A stretch of 64,000 nt of DNA from Bacteroides intestinalis DSM 17393. Its GTDB lineage: Bacteria > Bacteroidota > Bacteroidia > Bacteroidales > Bacteroidaceae. The translations under genes and the position numbers were made by a program. The DNA lies in contig NZ_ABJL02000006.1 in assembly GCF_000172175.1 (NCBI RefSeq), positions 434,001 through 498,000 on the forward strand, in the 5' to 3' direction. Positions 63,289 to 64,000 of this stretch are shown in pieces; position 1 is the first letter of the stretch; each line of letters begins with the position of its first letter. The notes beneath the pieces were generated by a model. It did not search any database. It saw only the letters and a list, made by a program, of their open reading frames with translations, and was not told where the DNA came from.

Positions 63289-64000
63289 TCACTCTTTGTC
63301 TCTCTCGGGCGAAAAGCGTACAGGGTCGTTGTATTGTTCCTGCAATGCGGTTAGTTGCGCTTTCAGGTCTTTGATGATTTCTTCCGTTCCCGGTTGTCCG
63401 TAAATGTTACGCATCTCCGTGGGATCGGCCTGCAGGTCGTACAGTTCCCATTCATCAATATCATTATAGAAATGGATCAGCTTGTAACGGTCGGTGCGTA
63501 CTCCGTAATGACGTTTCACCATGTGCTCGGCAGGATATTCATAGAAATGATAGTACAAAGCTTTCCGCCAGTCAGACGGTTTCTCGCCTTTCAGCAACGG
63601 TACCAAGGAAATGCCTTGGATATCTTCCGGCACTTCCACTCCGGCAAGTTCAAGGAAGGTAGGTGCGTAGTCAATGTTCTGCACCATTTCATTGATATCC
63701 CCTTTAGCCCGGAAGTCTTTCGGCAGACGCATAATCAACGGGGTACGCATGGACTCTTCGTACATGAAGCGCTTGTCGAACCAACCGTGCTCGCCCATAT
63801 AGAAGCCTTGATCAGAAGTATAAACCACGAGCGTATTATCATCCAGTCCTTTTTCTTTCAGATAATCCAGCACACGCCCCACATTGTCGTCCAGAGACTT
63901 CACGGTTTTCATATAGTCGCGTATGTAACGTTGGAACTTCCAGTTGGCGAGTTCCTTGCCTTGCGGATTCTTCTTATAAAAATCATCAATGATAGGCCCG
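63289..64000 (-). CDS. S1-family sulfatase (5' part outside window)
   Basis: The last 236 codons are visible; the frame is open to the right edge through IIDDFYKKNPQGKELANWKFQRYIRDYMKTVKSLDDN. TLVVYTSDQGFYMGEHGWFDKRFMYEESMRTPLIMRLP is the C-terminal metal/sulfate-binding part of formylglycine sulfatases. The N-terminal C-x-P/S-x-R motif that carries formylglycine lies outside the window, so the class and substrate cannot be settled. It looks most like the sulfatases that act on sulfated hexosamines. It is cotranscribed with GH20, 40 bp away. Confidence 0.9.
   Translation of the reverse strand, partial: GPIIDDFYKKNPQGKELANWKFQRYIRDYMKTVKSLDDNVGRVLDYLKEKGLDDNTLVVYTSDQGFYMGEHGWFDKRFMYEESMRTPLIMRLPKDFRAKGDINEMVQNIDYAPTFLELAGVEVPEDIQGISLVPLLKGEKPSDWRKALYYHFYEYPAEHMVKRHYGVRTDRYKLIHFYNDIDEWELYDLQADPTEMRNIYGQPGTEEIIKDLKAQLTALQEQYNDPVRFSPERDKE

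Overview
The window is DNA from a Bacteroides-type gut bacterium. Many genes are preceded by the Bacteroidetes -7 promoter element TAnnTTTG. The gene content includes a CTnDOT-family conjugative transposon, an outer-membrane TonB-type receptor, N-terminal lipoprotein signals ending in -Cys-Thr/Ser, paired glycine-lipid acyltransferases and a dense set of secreted glycoside hydrolases. The species cannot be settled from sequence reading alone.

Left part (1 to about 22,860): the integrase end of a CTnDOT/CTnERL-like integrative conjugative element. Reading leftward from the attachment core at 22,848-22,857 it carries the tyrosine recombinase IntDOT, a small ORF, two rightward helix-turn-helix genes, the leftward excision operon (xis2c, xis2d, a DUF3945 gene and the topoisomerase III gene known as exc), a DUF1896 gene, a very large methylase/helicase, the tetracycline-inducible operon tetQ-rteA-rteB with its attenuation leader, a dihydrofolate-reductase-like gene behind a structured leader, rteC, and a cut-off DUF4143 ATPase. 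The regulatory chain known for this family fits the layout: tetracycline relieves attenuation at tetQ, RteA/RteB are made, rteC is turned on, and RteC turns on the excision operon. Just after exc there is a small-RNA-like unit, probably RteR. It carries a 16-nt segment antisense to a motif that recurs at gene starts inside the element.

Middle part (about 22,860 to 53,300): chromosome. It begins with about 940 bp without a convincing gene but with a run of three hairpins, then a broken MACPF (perforin-like, BSAP-type) lipoprotein gene, an outer-membrane receptor, an MgtC-like membrane protein, a CYTH protein, a 45-residue membrane protein, prfB, an M16 peptidase lipoprotein, a GH28 and a GH3 enzyme, an acyl-CoA ligase, a small beta-barrel protein and an ArgE-type deacylase. 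A dut-TPR-DUF4292-EnvC operon follows, divergent from a dGTPase gene, then a GH95 fucosidase and two acyltransferases resembling GlsA/GlsB.

Right part (about 53,300 to 64,000): two tandem sigma factor genes that are near copies of each other, each with a perfect ATCAATTGAT-centred palindrome upstream, then a leftward operon of secreted enzymes read as sulfatase-GH20-GH2-GH29-GH16. Hexosaminidase, galactosidase, fucosidase, endo-glycanase and sulfatase together suggest breakdown of a sulfated, fucosylated host-type glycan such as mucin O-glycan. No SusC/SusD pair lies in the window. No rRNA, tRNA or CRISPR array was seen.
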